DNA of 64,000 bases from the NCBI RefSeq assembly GCF_008369195.1, contig NZ_VOBC01000001.1:744001-808000 (forward strand), read 5' to 3'. Below, piece after piece: positions 53,758 to 63,670 of the stretch; the stretch's first letter is position 1, and each line of letters begins with the position of its first letter. The DNA is from Sporosarcina sp. ANT_H38. Lineage in GTDB: Bacteria > Bacillota > Bacilli > Bacillales_A > Planococcaceae. Made by a program: the position numbers and the translations under genes. Below the pieces are notes generated by a model. It made no database searches and was not told the origin of the DNA. It saw nothing but the letters and a program-made list of their open reading frames with translations.

Positions 53758-53830
53758 AAAGTGACTGCTTTTTCTTTAGAATCATCGCCGCTCTGATTAT
53801 AGCTATAGAGTAGCAGGGGGAGAGATTCCA

Positions 53831-55957
53831 ATGTTCAAACCAATTAGGAAGCTATTTAAATCACTTAAATTCAATTATTTTTCCTTGTTTTTAATCGGAT
53901 TATCCACTATACTTCTTTTTTCTTTCATGTATGGCAGTGTGAAAAAAGAAACATATGAATTGAAATCTTTTCAAATTGCACCTGATACCATCCGTTCCTC
54001 AAAAACGGTTGAGGATACAGTGAAAACTGAACAGGATAGAGAGCGTGTAGCTAATGAAGTAGGCCCTTCCTATGTATTTTCAGAAGACGTTGTAAAAAAT
54101 AGACAAGCAATCGCGACGTCCTTGTTCGATTTTCTAATCGAAGTAAAAAACTCAAATGAGCCAAGTCAAACTGAATTAGAAAACCCTGTTGATAATACTG
54201 AAGAACTAGTTTCAGAAATGCGAATTAAACTTTCCAGTCTGGAAAAAGAAGAACCTAGTCTGCGACTTAGTGATGACGCATTAACTAGTCTGTTATCCCT
54301 AAAAACAGATGCTTTGCTAAACGCGCAAAGCGTATTGGTCGGAGTATTAGGTGAGGAACTTTCGAAACCTATACGAACAGCGGATTTAGCAACCGTCCGC
54401 TATGAAGTGGAACGGAAAATTAGGCTTACAGAATCGATTTCACCATCAATCTTACAGATACTGATAACACTTAGCCGATCACTTGTTGTAGAGACGGAAT
54501 CGATTCATGAGGATATGACAAAGGCTAGGATCGCACAGGCGAGGGAAAGCGTTGAGCCCACACGTATTTTGCAAGGACAAGTAATAGTTCGAGAAGGGCA
54601 ACTCATTGACAAAGAAATATTCAGGCAGCTAGAACTTGCAAGCGTGTTGTCGAATCAGTCGTCTGTGAAACCACTTGTGGGTCTCATCTTATTTGTCCTC
54701 TTTATTGGTGCAATTATTTATATGCATTTCCTTTCATGGAGTGATAATGGAGTCATGAAGAAAAAGGCATTGCTCATTGTACTGGCTGTCTTTTTCCTGC
54801 TCGTAATCTTGATGAAACTCATTTCCCTTATTGAAAAGGACTTTGATGTTCTGTTAGCATTCCTATTTCCGACAGCGCTCGCACCTATGCTTATTAAGTT
54901 ATTGACAAACGAGCGACTGGCACTAATGACGACAATTATCACAGCGGGAACAGCGGGAATTCTTCTTCAAGAAGGTTATGCATCAATCATTCAGATGGAG
55001 GTAACACTGTACATACTTTTCGGAGGAATTGTGAGCTTGTACTTACTTGGTAACAACGGCAGACGTTCGAATATTTTAAGGACAAGTTTAGGGGTTTCTG
55101 TTTCAAACATAATGTTCATCGCGTTTTACCTTTTGATGACACAGTCATCTTACGATTTGACGGAATTAGTGTATTATATGATAGCAGCAATTGTTTCCGG
55201 TATTTTGTCGGGAGCCCTTACAATCGGACTTATGCCATTTTTTGAGTCTGGATTTAGATTGTTATCGGATATGCGCCTTATCGAACTTTCTAACCCGAAT
55301 CATCCGCTGTTGAAAAAAGTGCTTACTGAAACACCAGGCACTTATCATCACAGCGTTATGGTTGCAAATCTGGCTGATGCAGCGTGTGAATCGATTGGGG
55401 CAAATGGACTTCTTGCGAGAGTCGGAAGTTATTATCATGATATTGGAAAGACACTTAGACCCGGTTTCTTTATTGAGAACCAGCATGCTGGACAAAATCC
55501 ACATGATGCATTGCCACCAGAAAAAAGCAGAGATATTATTATTGCGCATGCAGAAGATGGCGCACAACTTCTTGAGAAGCATAAAATGCCAGTAGAAATA
55601 ATCGATATCGCTCGTCAGCATCACGGAACGAGTACGTTGAAATATTTTTACTTTAAAGCGAAGGAATCTGGGGAAGATATAAAAGAAGAGGATTTCCGTT
55701 ATGCAGGCCCAAAACCTCAAACGAAAGAAATCGCGATCATCTCAATTGCTGATAGTGTTGAAGCCGCTGTGCGATCAATGAAAGAACCGACTTCAGAAAA
55801 AATTACAGCTCTCGTACAATCTATCGTGAATACTAAATTGAATGATGGCCAATTCGATGAATGTGATCTTTCAATGAAGGAATTAAAAACTGCTGAAAAG
55901 ATTATCTGTGAAACGTTAAACGGGATATTCCATAACCGGATCGAGTATCCGAAGTGA
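53831..55957 (+). CDS. pgpH: 7TM-HD cyclic-di-AMP phosphodiesterase PgpH (YqfF)
   Basis: Membrane phosphodiesterase degrading c-di-AMP, 708 residues. First helix at about 16-36, large extracytoplasmic 7TMR-HDED domain, seven helices (about 278-470) and a cytoplasmic HD domain: Y-H-H-S-V-M-V-A-N (His about 503), Y-Y-H-D-I-G-K (HD about 534), I-I-A-H-A-E-D-G and R-Q-H-H-G-T-S. ATG 53831 follows GGGGGAGAGATT. The HD metal site is complete. Confidence 0.95.
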   Translation: MFKPIRKLFKSLKFNYFSLFLIGLSTILLFSFMYGSVKKETYELKSFQIAPDTIRSSKTVEDTVKTEQDRERVANEVGPSYVFSEDVVKNRQAIATSLFDFLIEVKNSNEPSQTELENPVDNTEELVSEMRIKLSSLEKEEPSLRLSDDALTSLLSLKTDALLNAQSVLVGVLGEELSKPIRTADLATVRYEVERKIRLTESISPSILQILITLSRSLVVETESIHEDMTKARIAQARESVEPTRILQGQVIVREGQLIDKEIFRQLELASVLSNQSSVKPLVGLILFVLFIGAIIYMHFLSWSDNGVMKKKALLIVLAVFFLLVILMKLISLIEKDFDVLLAFLFPTALAPMLIKLLTNERLALMTTIITAGTAGILLQEGYASIIQMEVTLYILFGGIVSLYLLGNNGRRSNILRTSLGVSVSNIMFIAFYLLMTQSSYDLTELVYYMIAAIVSGILSGALTIGLMPFFESGFRLLSDMRLIELSNPNHPLLKKVLTETPGTYHHSVMVANLADAACESIGANGLLARVGSYYHDIGKTLRPGFFIENQHAGQNPHDALPPEKSRDIIIAHAEDGAQLLEKHKMPVEIIDIARQHHGTSTLKYFYFKAKESGEDIKEEDFRYAGPKPQTKEIAIISIADSVEAAVRSMKEPTSEKITALVQSIVNTKLNDGQFDECDLSMKELKTAEKIICETLNGIFHNRIEYPK

Positions 55958-55978
55958 GTATGAAGGGAGATAATATAG

Positions 55979-56449
55979 ATGTTGGAAATATATTTTGAAG
56001 ACGAAACCGCTAGAGTCGATGACAAAATCGAGGATTTAATCCGAAAGCTATTAAGTCATACCGCTAATGAAGAAGGATTGTCGGGTGAAGTGGAAGTTTC
56101 TGTAACATTCATGACGGATTCAGACATTCAAGAAGTAAATGCAACATATCGAGGTAAAAATGTACCAACGGACGTCATTTCATTTGCGCTTGAAGAATTG
56201 ACAGAAGGAGAAGTGGCAATTGTCCCCACAGAAGGCATGCCAACCGCTTTAGGTGATATACTGATTTCAGTGGAAACAGCTGAGCGACAAGCTGAGGAAT
56301 ACGGACATGATTTTAATCGTGAAATCGGATTTCTTGCTCTTCATGGCTTCCTTCATCTTCTGGGGTATGATCATATTACTGAAGAAGATGAAGCAGAGAT
56401 GTTAGGCAGACAAAAGGAGATTCTCGCATCATTTGGACTTAAGAGGTGA
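55979..56449 (+). CDS. ybeY: Endoribonuclease YbeY
   Basis: Zinc endoribonuclease in 16S rRNA 3'-end maturation and quality control, 156 residues. The metal motif H-x3-H-x5-H is HGFLHLLGYDH near 121-131; N-x-x-Y-R-x-x-x-x-P-T-D-V-I-S-F is intact. ATG 55979 follows GAAGGGAGATAAT. dgkA begins seven bases after the stop. Confidence 0.96.
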   Translation: MLEIYFEDETARVDDKIEDLIRKLLSHTANEEGLSGEVEVSVTFMTDSDIQEVNATYRGKNVPTDVISFALEELTEGEVAIVPTEGMPTALGDILISVETAERQAEEYGHDFNREIGFLALHGFLHLLGYDHITEEDEAEMLGRQKEILASFGLKR

Positions 56450-56456
56450 TAAGCCG

Positions 56457-56807
56457 ATGCGGAAATTTATGCAATCGTTTGTATTCGCCTGGAATGGAAT
56501 CCGCCATGGTATACTAGCGGAACGAAATACTAAATTGCATTTGTTGGCTACAATTATCGTCATTCTAGCTGGAATACTGACAGGACTATCTCAATATGAA
56601 TGGTTCATTGTTGTCATTTTGATCAGCGGGATGCTTGCGCTTGAATTGATGAACTCAGCGGTTGAACGTGTCGTTGATCTCGTTACAGATGTACGTCATC
56701 CGTTAGCGAAACAGGCGAAGGATCTTGCCGCAGGAGCGGTATTAATGTATGCAATAGGCAGTGCAATTATCGGGCTAATTATTTTTCTCCCGAAATGGTT
56801 TAATTAA
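56457..56807 (+). CDS. dgkA: Undecaprenol/diacylglycerol kinase DgkA
   Basis: Small membrane lipid kinase of 116 residues with three helices. In B. subtilis the DgkA homologue phosphorylates undecaprenol. Family marks: ERNTKLHLLAT, A-L-E-L-M-N-S-A-V-E-R-V-V-D (catalytic Glu) and A-K-D-L-A-A-G-A-V-L. ATG 56457 follows AAGAGGTGATAAG. Confidence 0.94.
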   Translation: MRKFMQSFVFAWNGIRHGILAERNTKLHLLATIIVILAGILTGLSQYEWFIVVILISGMLALELMNSAVERVVDLVTDVRHPLAKQAKDLAAGAVLMYAIGSAIIGLIIFLPKWFN

Positions 56808-56812
56808 ATTGA

Positions 56813-58133
<1,321 letters not shown>

Positions 58134-58160
58134 TCAAGTGTTTACGGTTTAAGTTTAAGG

Positions 58161-58350
58161 ACTATATATGCTGAAGTATTGAATTTTGAATCTGGTACCA
58201 GGTACGTATTTGAATACAGCTTAGGTGCCTTACGGGATAGAAAAGGAAAGCAGTCTTTAAGTTCGCGATGTCGTGTCGCAAAGACTGCATGACCTGTATC
58301 CTGCAGGCACAAGTGGTATTCAATGGAATCATTCATTCAACTCATATAGA
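58161..58350 (+). repeat. Family 1 intergenic repeat, copy F
   Basis: Left GAATACAGCTTAGGTGCCTTAC, inner hairpin GCAGTCTTT/AAAGACTGC (58,249-58,287), right CAATGGAATCATTCATTCAAC then TCATATAG. Shares TGAAGTATTG further left with copy C. It ends 14 bases before the likely recO start. Confidence 0.75.
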
Positions 58351-58363
58351 CAATGGAATTGGG

Positions 58364-59158
58364 GTGATTGCTTCGCTGAACAAATGGGAAGGGATCATTC
58401 TAAGAGGCATTCCGTACGGTGAGTCCAATAAAATTGTCACGCTGTTTACTCGTGAAGGCGGTAAGATGACGGCGATGGCCCGTGGAGCGAAGAAGCCAGC
58501 GAGTCGCTTAGCGGCTGTGACGCAGCCCTTCACACACGGTTCATTCTTAATTCGTACTGGAAGAGGGATGGGGTCGCTTGAACAAGGTGAGCCCATCGAT
58601 TCAATGCGACATATTCGTGAAGACTTGGAAGCTACAGCCTATGCGAGCTATGTTGTTGAACTGATCGATAAGTTGACAGAGGATAATGAGCGTATTGTTG
58701 GTATATATGGACTGTTGTACGATGCGCTTCATGCCATCAATGAGCAATATGATCCTGAAGCCATTGCATTATTCGTCGAGTGGAAAATGTTGCCAATAGC
58801 TGGAATTCATCCGATACTCCATCAATGTGCAAATTGCGGGGCGACAGAAGGCGAATTTGCTTTTTCGTTCATGCAAATCGGATTCGTTTGCCATCGGTGC
58901 TTCCATGTAGATAAGCATGCGATTAGAATTTCACCGAGTCAATTGAAATTGATCCGGACATTTTATACGGTTCCTATCAACCGAGTCGGTAATTTGACGT
59001 TGAAAAAGACGACAAAAGATTTCATGAAAAAACTTGTCCGTACAATATACGATGAGCAAGTAGGGATTCGATTAAAATCGAGATCATTTCTTGATCAGCT
59101 CGACTCTACACCCGAACTGTTACCTAGAAAAGAAAAACCAAAAGAGAGTGGCGAATAG
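58364..59158 (+). CDS. recO: DNA repair protein RecO
   Basis: Loads RecA with RecR and anneals single strands, 264 residues. N-terminal OB domain (K-W-E-G-I-I-L-R, then MARGAKKPASRL), helical zinc domain with C-A-N-C and C-H-R-C. The start is unclear: GTG 58364 has a poor site, while CTG 58376 lies nine bases after GGGGTG and corresponds to the usual M-x-x-x-E-G-I-V start. An ORF from 58,268 runs through repeat F and is not used. Confidence 0.9.
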   Translation: MIASLNKWEGIILRGIPYGESNKIVTLFTREGGKMTAMARGAKKPASRLAAVTQPFTHGSFLIRTGRGMGSLEQGEPIDSMRHIREDLEATAYASYVVELIDKLTEDNERIVGIYGLLYDALHAINEQYDPEAIALFVEWKMLPIAGIHPILHQCANCGATEGEFAFSFMQIGFVCHRCFHVDKHAIRISPSQLKLIRTFYTVPINRVGNLTLKKTTKDFMKKLVRTIYDEQVGIRLKSRSFLDQLDSTPELLPRKEKPKESGE

Positions 59159-59172
59159 TCCTCTTTACTATA

Positions 59173-59220
59173 AACCCCGAATCTGGATCCTATGAAATAG
59201 AATCCAGATTCGGGGTTTTT
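59173..59220. terminator. Bidirectional terminator after recO
   Basis: AACCCCGAATCTGGAT pairs with ATCCAGATTCGGGGTT, followed by TTT; it also faces the converging DUF2500 gene. Confidence 0.9.
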
Positions 59221-59232
59221 GAATGTAAATAA

Positions 59233-59604
59233 TTATGACGCTTTATTGACACGTTCGAAACCATTAAAACGCGTGCCTTGGAAAGATAGCATGCCTACAT
59301 CGCCATCAGCGAGCATGCCATATTGGGGACCGTTTACAGCTAATTCCATGCGGTCACCGCTTTCTACTTGAAACGTAGCATAATACCAAGTACTTGCCGA
59401 TGAATCACCGGATCCGCCAGAAGTCTCAGTTCTTTTTGTGACAACTTCGGCTGGTACTTTCAGTTTCGGAGAGTTATTATTTGAATTCCACGTTCTGATA
59501 GATTTCACAAAAATGAAGATAATAAAACTGAAAACGATAATTGCAACCACGCCGATAAAGATAGGAATAAACGTAAACATTGCATCTCCAAATGGTGAAA
59601 ACAT
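59233..59604 (-). CDS. DUF2500 membrane protein
   Basis: 123 residues: one membrane helix (about 11-33), then a beta-rich soluble domain (P-A-E-V-V-T-K-R-T, W-Y-Y-A-T-F-Q-V-E-S-G-D-R-M-E-L) ending G-M-L-S-F-Q-G-T-R-F-N-G-F-E-R. This matches the DUF2500 pattern; function unknown. ATG 59604 follows AGGGGGTTTTGTAC. Confidence 0.75.
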   Translation of the reverse strand: MFSPFGDAMFTFIPIFIGVVAIIVFSFIIFIFVKSIRTWNSNNNSPKLKVPAEVVTKRTETSGGSGDSSASTWYYATFQVESGDRMELAVNGPQYGMLADGDVGMLSFQGTRFNGFERVNKAS

Positions 59605-59681
59605 GTACAAAACCCCCTATGTATATTGAATTGTTGAATAGGTTTAATACGTTTTATTTTCTAAATAGTTTCAAAACTACT

Positions 59682-59710
59682 TTGATATTTTTCTTGTCTA
59701 TCTTTATACT
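59682..59710 (+). promoter_or_regulatory. Sigma-A promoter of lrgA/lrgB-like pair
   Basis: TTGATA (59682-59687), 17-base spacer, TATACT (59705-59710), 26 bases before the start codon. Confidence 0.7.
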
Positions 59711-59735
59711 ATATGAAAGAGAGGGAGATCCGTCT

Positions 59736-60116
59736 ATGAAATACATAAAAATAGTTCTTCAAATCATAGTCTTATACTCTTTTGTCTTGCTTGGGAACTG
59801 GCTTCAAGATTTACTTCATTTACCACTTACAGGTAGCATTATTGGACTGTTACTTTTGTTGGCGGCCCTTTCATTAAAATTATTTCGGCTTGAATGGATT
59901 GAATCGGGCTCTTACTTCCTTTTATCTTATTTGCCACTATACTTTATCCCTGCGACTGTCGGGGTGATGGAATACGGACATGTCTTTACGGGAAAAGGAT
60001 TTTTGTTAATACCGATCACAATGATTAGTACGTTTTTGACGATGTGGATTTCTAGTTATACGAGTCAAGCTCTTGCCAAGAAATCAGCTGGAAAGGGGGA
60101 AGCTTCATGCAAATAA
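59736..60116 (+). CDS. LrgA/CidA-family holin-like membrane protein
   Basis: 126 residues with four predicted membrane helices. Family marks P-L-T-G-S-I-I-G-L-L-L-L near 31 and F-I-P-A-T-V-G-V-M near 80. LrgA/CidA proteins act with LrgB/CidB in autolysis control or metabolite export; which subtype this is cannot be told. ATG 59736 follows GAGAGGGAGATC. It overlaps the LrgB-like gene by ten bases. Confidence 0.85.
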   Translation: MKYIKIVLQIIVLYSFVLLGNWLQDLLHLPLTGSIIGLLLLLAALSLKLFRLEWIESGSYFLLSYLPLYFIPATVGVMEYGHVFTGKGFLLIPITMISTFLTMWISSYTSQALAKKSAGKGEASCK

Positions 60117-60796
60117 TGATGTATTCTATCCTCTTTGTCATTATAACGATAGCCGTTTATCTTGCTATGAACTTACTATATTTTAAATATCGCAAAGCGT
60201 TTTTCATACCCATACTGACAACAACAATTGGCATTATTTTAATTCTCGTTCTTTTCAAAGTCCCATATGAATCGTATATGCTCGGCGGAAAGTGGATTGA
60301 CCTGTTACTGGGACCAGCGATTGTATCATTGGCCATTCCTTTATATAAACAAAGGGAATTAATCAAGCAAAATATGCTCCCTATAGTAGGCGGTGTATTG
60401 ACAGGCGTCCTTGTAGGTATAGCAAGCGGTGTGCTTTTTGCAGAACTGGTTGGGTTCTCAAAAGAAATCGTTCTTTCCATGTTGCCGAAATCGATTACAA
60501 CACCTATAGCCATTGAAATTGCTTCGGCATTGGGAGGAGCAACTTCGCTAACAATTGCCTTTGTCATGATTGCAGGGTTTACCGGTATCGTTCTAGGGCC
60601 CACATTTTTGAAATGGTTTCGCATCGATACTGCAATCGGTCGTGGCATTGGGTTAGGGGCAGCAGCTCATGCTCTAGGTACGTCGAAAGCGATTGAAATT
60701 GGGGAGCAGGAAGCTTCTTATAGCTCAATTGCAATGACGCTATCCGCAATTATTGGGTCTATCGTTGGACCAGTTATGGCTTGGATATTTTATTGA
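60107..60796 (+). CDS. LrgB/CidB-family membrane protein
   Basis: 229 residues, six to seven membrane helices. Conserved L-P-K-S-I-T-T-P-I-A near 127, G-I-V-L-G-P near 165, and G-I-G-L-G-A-A-A-H-A-L-G-T near 182. Partner of the LrgA-like gene just before it. ATG 60107 follows AAAGGGGGAAGC. Confidence 0.88.
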   Translation: MQIMMYSILFVIITIAVYLAMNLLYFKYRKAFFIPILTTTIGIILILVLFKVPYESYMLGGKWIDLLLGPAIVSLAIPLYKQRELIKQNMLPIVGGVLTGVLVGIASGVLFAELVGFSKEIVLSMLPKSITTPIAIEIASALGGATSLTIAFVMIAGFTGIVLGPTFLKWFRIDTAIGRGIGLGAAAHALGTSKAIEIGEQEASYSSIAMTLSAIIGSIVGPVMAWIFY

Positions 60797-60826
60797 ATGG
60801 CATAAAATCTAAAGGGGGAATTAGAC

Positions 60827-61372
60827 ATGTTTTCATATAAAGTGGATGATCAAATAGCAATTGAGTTATTACAGCAAAAAGACAAAGAGGAATTGTATAA
60901 TTTAATTGATGATAATAGGGAACATCTGCGCAAATGGATGCAGTGGGTAGATAAAAGAACATCGTCAGAAGACTTTGAAACCATCATTCCAATGTGGATA
61001 ACCAATTATGCGAATAATAATGGATTTGATGCAGGCATTAGATATAACGGAAAATTGGTAGGGATGATAGGGCTGCATTTTGTAGATTGGAAAAACAAGT
61101 CGACCAGTATAGCTTATTTCTTGTCCGAAGAAGGCCAAGGTAAAGGAGTTATTACGAGGAGTGTCAGTTCATTGATGAAATATCTTTTTGAAGAAATGAA
61201 TATGCATAGAATTGAAATCCAGTGTGCAGGTAATAATTTGAAAAGCATTTCTGTCCCAACCCGATTAGGCTTTGTTCAAGAAGGGATTAAACGTGATGGG
61301 CAATGGCTATATGACCATTACGAAGACTTAATTACTTTTAGTATGCTGAAGAGTGACTGGGAGAGAAAATAA
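60827..61372 (+). CDS. ydaF: RimL/YdaF-like GNAT acetyltransferase
   Basis: 181 residues, very similar in layout to B. subtilis YdaF: F-S-Y-K-V-D-D-Q-I-A-I-E-L-L at the start, E-E-G-Q-G-K-G-V-I-T-R (acetyl-CoA loop, about 104-114), R-L-G-F-V-Q-E-G near 145. Likely acetylates a protein N terminus or small amine. ATG 60827 follows AAAGGGGGAATTAGAC. Confidence 0.85.
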   Translation: MFSYKVDDQIAIELLQQKDKEELYNLIDDNREHLRKWMQWVDKRTSSEDFETIIPMWITNYANNNGFDAGIRYNGKLVGMIGLHFVDWKNKSTSIAYFLSEEGQGKGVITRSVSSLMKYLFEEMNMHRIEIQCAGNNLKSISVPTRLGFVQEGIKRDGQWLYDHYEDLITFSMLKSDWERK

Positions 61373-61581
61373 TAACAGGCAGAAAAAATGGGTCCTTTAT
61401 AGGGAGTATTAGTTGGAAGGATTAGATGAAAGAGTGGTCTTGAAGTAAAACCACATAATCGGATATGGTCAGTATTGAAAATTGAAACTTATATTCTAAC
61501 GTAATCGTAGAGTCATCTGCTGTTTTAAATTACCAAAAATATCTTTTTATATCATTAGGTGGACAAGGGGAGGCGGATTTT

Positions 61582-62115
61582 ATGTTCTTTCTTCAAATGT
61601 CAGGTTTTCCTGGTTCAGGGAAGTCAACTCTTGCCAGATTGCTTTCAAAAAAAACGGGTGCAATTATCATAGATCACGATATTGTAAAATCATCCTTATT
61701 AAAGTCTTTGGAATCTAACAAGGTAGCGGCTGATACAGTTGGTAAAATTTCGTACGATATTGAATGGGCAATAATAGATTTTCATTTATCTCAAGGACTA
61801 AATGTAATATTTGATAGTCCCTGCTTTTATACGGAGATGGTTGAAAAGGGTGTAGGGTTGTCTAAGAAGCATAATGTCAGGTATAAATATGTGGAATGTT
61901 ATCTAAATGATATTAAAGAGATTCAAACTAGACTAAAGGAACGTACACGGATGATTAGTCAAGTAAGTCAGGTTAATTGCGAAATTGCATTCCAAGAACA
62001 AGTGGATGCTAGTAAAAAGCCTATTAACCTGGAATGTTTAGTAGTTGATTCTGGTAAGCCAATAGACAGTTACATAGACAAGGTTGTTTTATATATTAAT
62101 AATCACACGTGTTAA
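61582..62115 (+). CDS. P-loop kinase, AAA_33/zeta-toxin-like
   Basis: 177 residues. Walker A G-F-P-G-S-G-K-S-T (8-16) at the N terminus, D-H-D-I-V-K near 32-37, F-D-S-P-C-F near 78, and a lid with R-L-K-E-R-T-R near 116. Looks like a small-molecule or nucleoside kinase. No antitoxin-like gene lies next to it, so a zeta toxin is less likely. ATG 61582 follows GGGGAGGCGGATTTT. Confidence 0.75.
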   Translation: MFFLQMSGFPGSGKSTLARLLSKKTGAIIIDHDIVKSSLLKSLESNKVAADTVGKISYDIEWAIIDFHLSQGLNVIFDSPCFYTEMVEKGVGLSKKHNVRYKYVECYLNDIKEIQTRLKERTRMISQVSQVNCEIAFQEQVDASKKPINLECLVVDSGKPIDSYIDKVVLYINNHTC

Positions 62116-62120
62116 TTAAC

Positions 62121-62172
62121 TAGCGTCGCATGAATAATAACTGGAATTCCGGTTTTTATTCATGCGACGCTA
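62121..62172. terminator. 17-bp perfect inverted repeat after the kinase gene
   Basis: 62121-62137 is the exact reverse complement of 62156-62172 (TAGCGTCGCATGAATAA and its partner), with a second inverted repeat (AAC-GGAATTCC-GTT) in the loop. No T run follows. Confidence 0.6.
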
Positions 62173-62237
62173 TTGGTGTACGATGTTTGAAAATTACATT
62201 TTTTGTGCTAATCTTTATGTGAGAGGAGGCGTTGGGG

Positions 62238-62450
62238 GTGAATAGAAACAAAATGAAAATGTCTGTGTTTATAATATGTATCTTTTTTATATTATCAACA
62301 ACATTTTTTATGCTCTTCAATAATAACTCTAATTATCAAGCAAACAAACTTGAGATGACTAAATGCTTTGATAAGAAAGCGGGTATAAGCGTTGTCGTAG
62401 AGAAAAAATTCTTGATATCCAATACTACTGTTTCTTGTGAAGAAAATTAA
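62238..62450 (+). CDS. Small exported or membrane-anchored protein
   Basis: 70 residues: a basic start (N-R-N-K-M-K-M), one hydrophobic segment (about 9-27), then a polar domain with two Cys (T-K-C-F and V-S-C-E). GTG 62238 follows GAGAGGAGGCG. A terminator follows. Family not recognised. Confidence 0.55.
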   Translation: MNRNKMKMSVFIICIFFILSTTFFMLFNNNSNYQANKLEMTKCFDKKAGISVVVEKKFLISNTTVSCEEN

Positions 62451-62458
62451 CTTGATTT

Positions 62459-62482
62459 TAGACCTCTTTGTTGAGGTCTTTT
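62459..62482 (+). terminator. Terminator after the small exported protein gene
   Basis: AGACCTC pairs with GAGGTCT around TTTGTT, followed by TTT. Confidence 0.75.
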
Positions 62483-62571
62483 ATGACGTACATCTCATTA
62501 ACTCAATTGTCGTATTATTGGATTTTTGATATGTTCAATAACCGTCTAGTAAATAAATAGGAGTTGCTATT

Positions 62572-63090
62572 TTGAGGAAATTGAAAGTACATGTTGTACA
62601 AGTACTGCCAAGAAAGATAATAGCTGCAGCGATTTCAGGTTCTATTTATGCAATACTTTTTGCACTGGTGAAATCGAACATCTATGAGAGTAATGGGCAT
62701 TCGCCTTGGCAGTATGTAGAAATGATTGTAGTTACAACGATAGTATATATGCTATTCAGTTTTCCGGTCATTTTCCTATATGGATCGTTATCTTCTATAA
62801 TAAGCGACTTACTTTCATCTGTTTTATCGAAAAATGGGTCTGTAAAGTTGGAGTTCTTGCTTTCATTACTTTTTCATTTGATTTTCGGATTACTATTGCT
62901 TTGGACAAGTCTTCCTACGGCTATCATTTACTTTATAATAGACAGATATTTAAGGAAGAGAAAAATTCTGTATAAATGGAATGAAACTTATAAAATCCTA
63001 CTTATTCCAATCGGTTTATTCCTATTGTACGTAATGATTTTAGTAGTCGGAGATTTCACTGTGAACTGGAAGGACTATATGGTTTTTTGA
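62572..63090 (+). CDS. Hypothetical four-helix membrane protein
   Basis: 172 residues with about four membrane helices (about 17-36, 51-75, 95-122, 142-162) and basic loops (L-R-K-R-K-I-L-Y-K-W). TTG 62572 has a modest site (AGGAG about ten bases upstream). Function unknown. Confidence 0.6.
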   Translation: MRKLKVHVVQVLPRKIIAAAISGSIYAILFALVKSNIYESNGHSPWQYVEMIVVTTIVYMLFSFPVIFLYGSLSSIISDLLSSVLSKNGSVKLEFLLSLLFHLIFGLLLLWTSLPTAIIYFIIDRYLRKRKILYKWNETYKILLIPIGLFLLYVMILVVGDFTVNWKDYMVF

Positions 63091-63134
63091 TTCATTATCA
63101 TCGTTAATTCATTTGGAGAAATGAGGAATAAGTT

Positions 63135-63605
63135 ATGGTAGTTATGTTAGAAAAAGCAATTGAATCTGATGCGTACTCTATTTTTGATATTCAAGTAAAT
63201 GCATTTACACCTTTACTTGAAGTTTATAAGGATTACGATACTAATCCGGCGAATGAAACGATTGAAAAAATGAGAGCAAGGATAAACAATCCTTCGGGCG
63301 GATTTTATAAAATAATAGTCGATACTATCCTTGTTGGTGCTATTAATGTCTTATGTAAAGAGAATACTCAATTTTGGATCAGTCCACTATTTATTCTACC
63401 GGAATACCAGGGACAAGGAATAGCCCAAAAAGCAATAACACAAATAGAGAGAACTTTTCCTCAAGCAGCTAGTTGGGAACTAGCTACTGTAGCGGAAGAA
63501 AAACGTAATTGTTATTTATATGAAAAGATGGGCTTCGCAAAAACAGGTGAAATTAAGAGAATAAATGACATTATGACACTAGTTTATTATAAAAAGCTTG
63601 TATGA
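63135..63605 (+). CDS. GNAT acetyltransferase
   Basis: 156 residues with the GNAT core: I-S-P-L-F-I-L-P-E-Y-Q-G-Q-G-I-A-Q-K-A-I (acetyl-CoA loop, about 81-100) and N-C-Y-L-Y-E-K-M-G-F near 128. Substrate unknown. ATG 63135 or 63147 (both in frame) could start; GGAGAAATGAGG precedes the first. Confidence 0.75.
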   Translation: MVVMLEKAIESDAYSIFDIQVNAFTPLLEVYKDYDTNPANETIEKMRARINNPSGGFYKIIVDTILVGAINVLCKENTQFWISPLFILPEYQGQGIAQKAITQIERTFPQAASWELATVAEEKRNCYLYEKMGFAKTGEIKRINDIMTLVYYKKLV

Positions 63606-63670
63606 AACTTGTATATTAACTTAGCTAACAGAAAATGATGGATGGGGTGGAGCTCATAGGAAGTTTAACG

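Noticed and set aside
61582..62115. Zeta-toxin of an epsilon-zeta pair
   Set aside because: No small antitoxin gene lies beside it; the lid and P-loop fit small-molecule kinases equally well.
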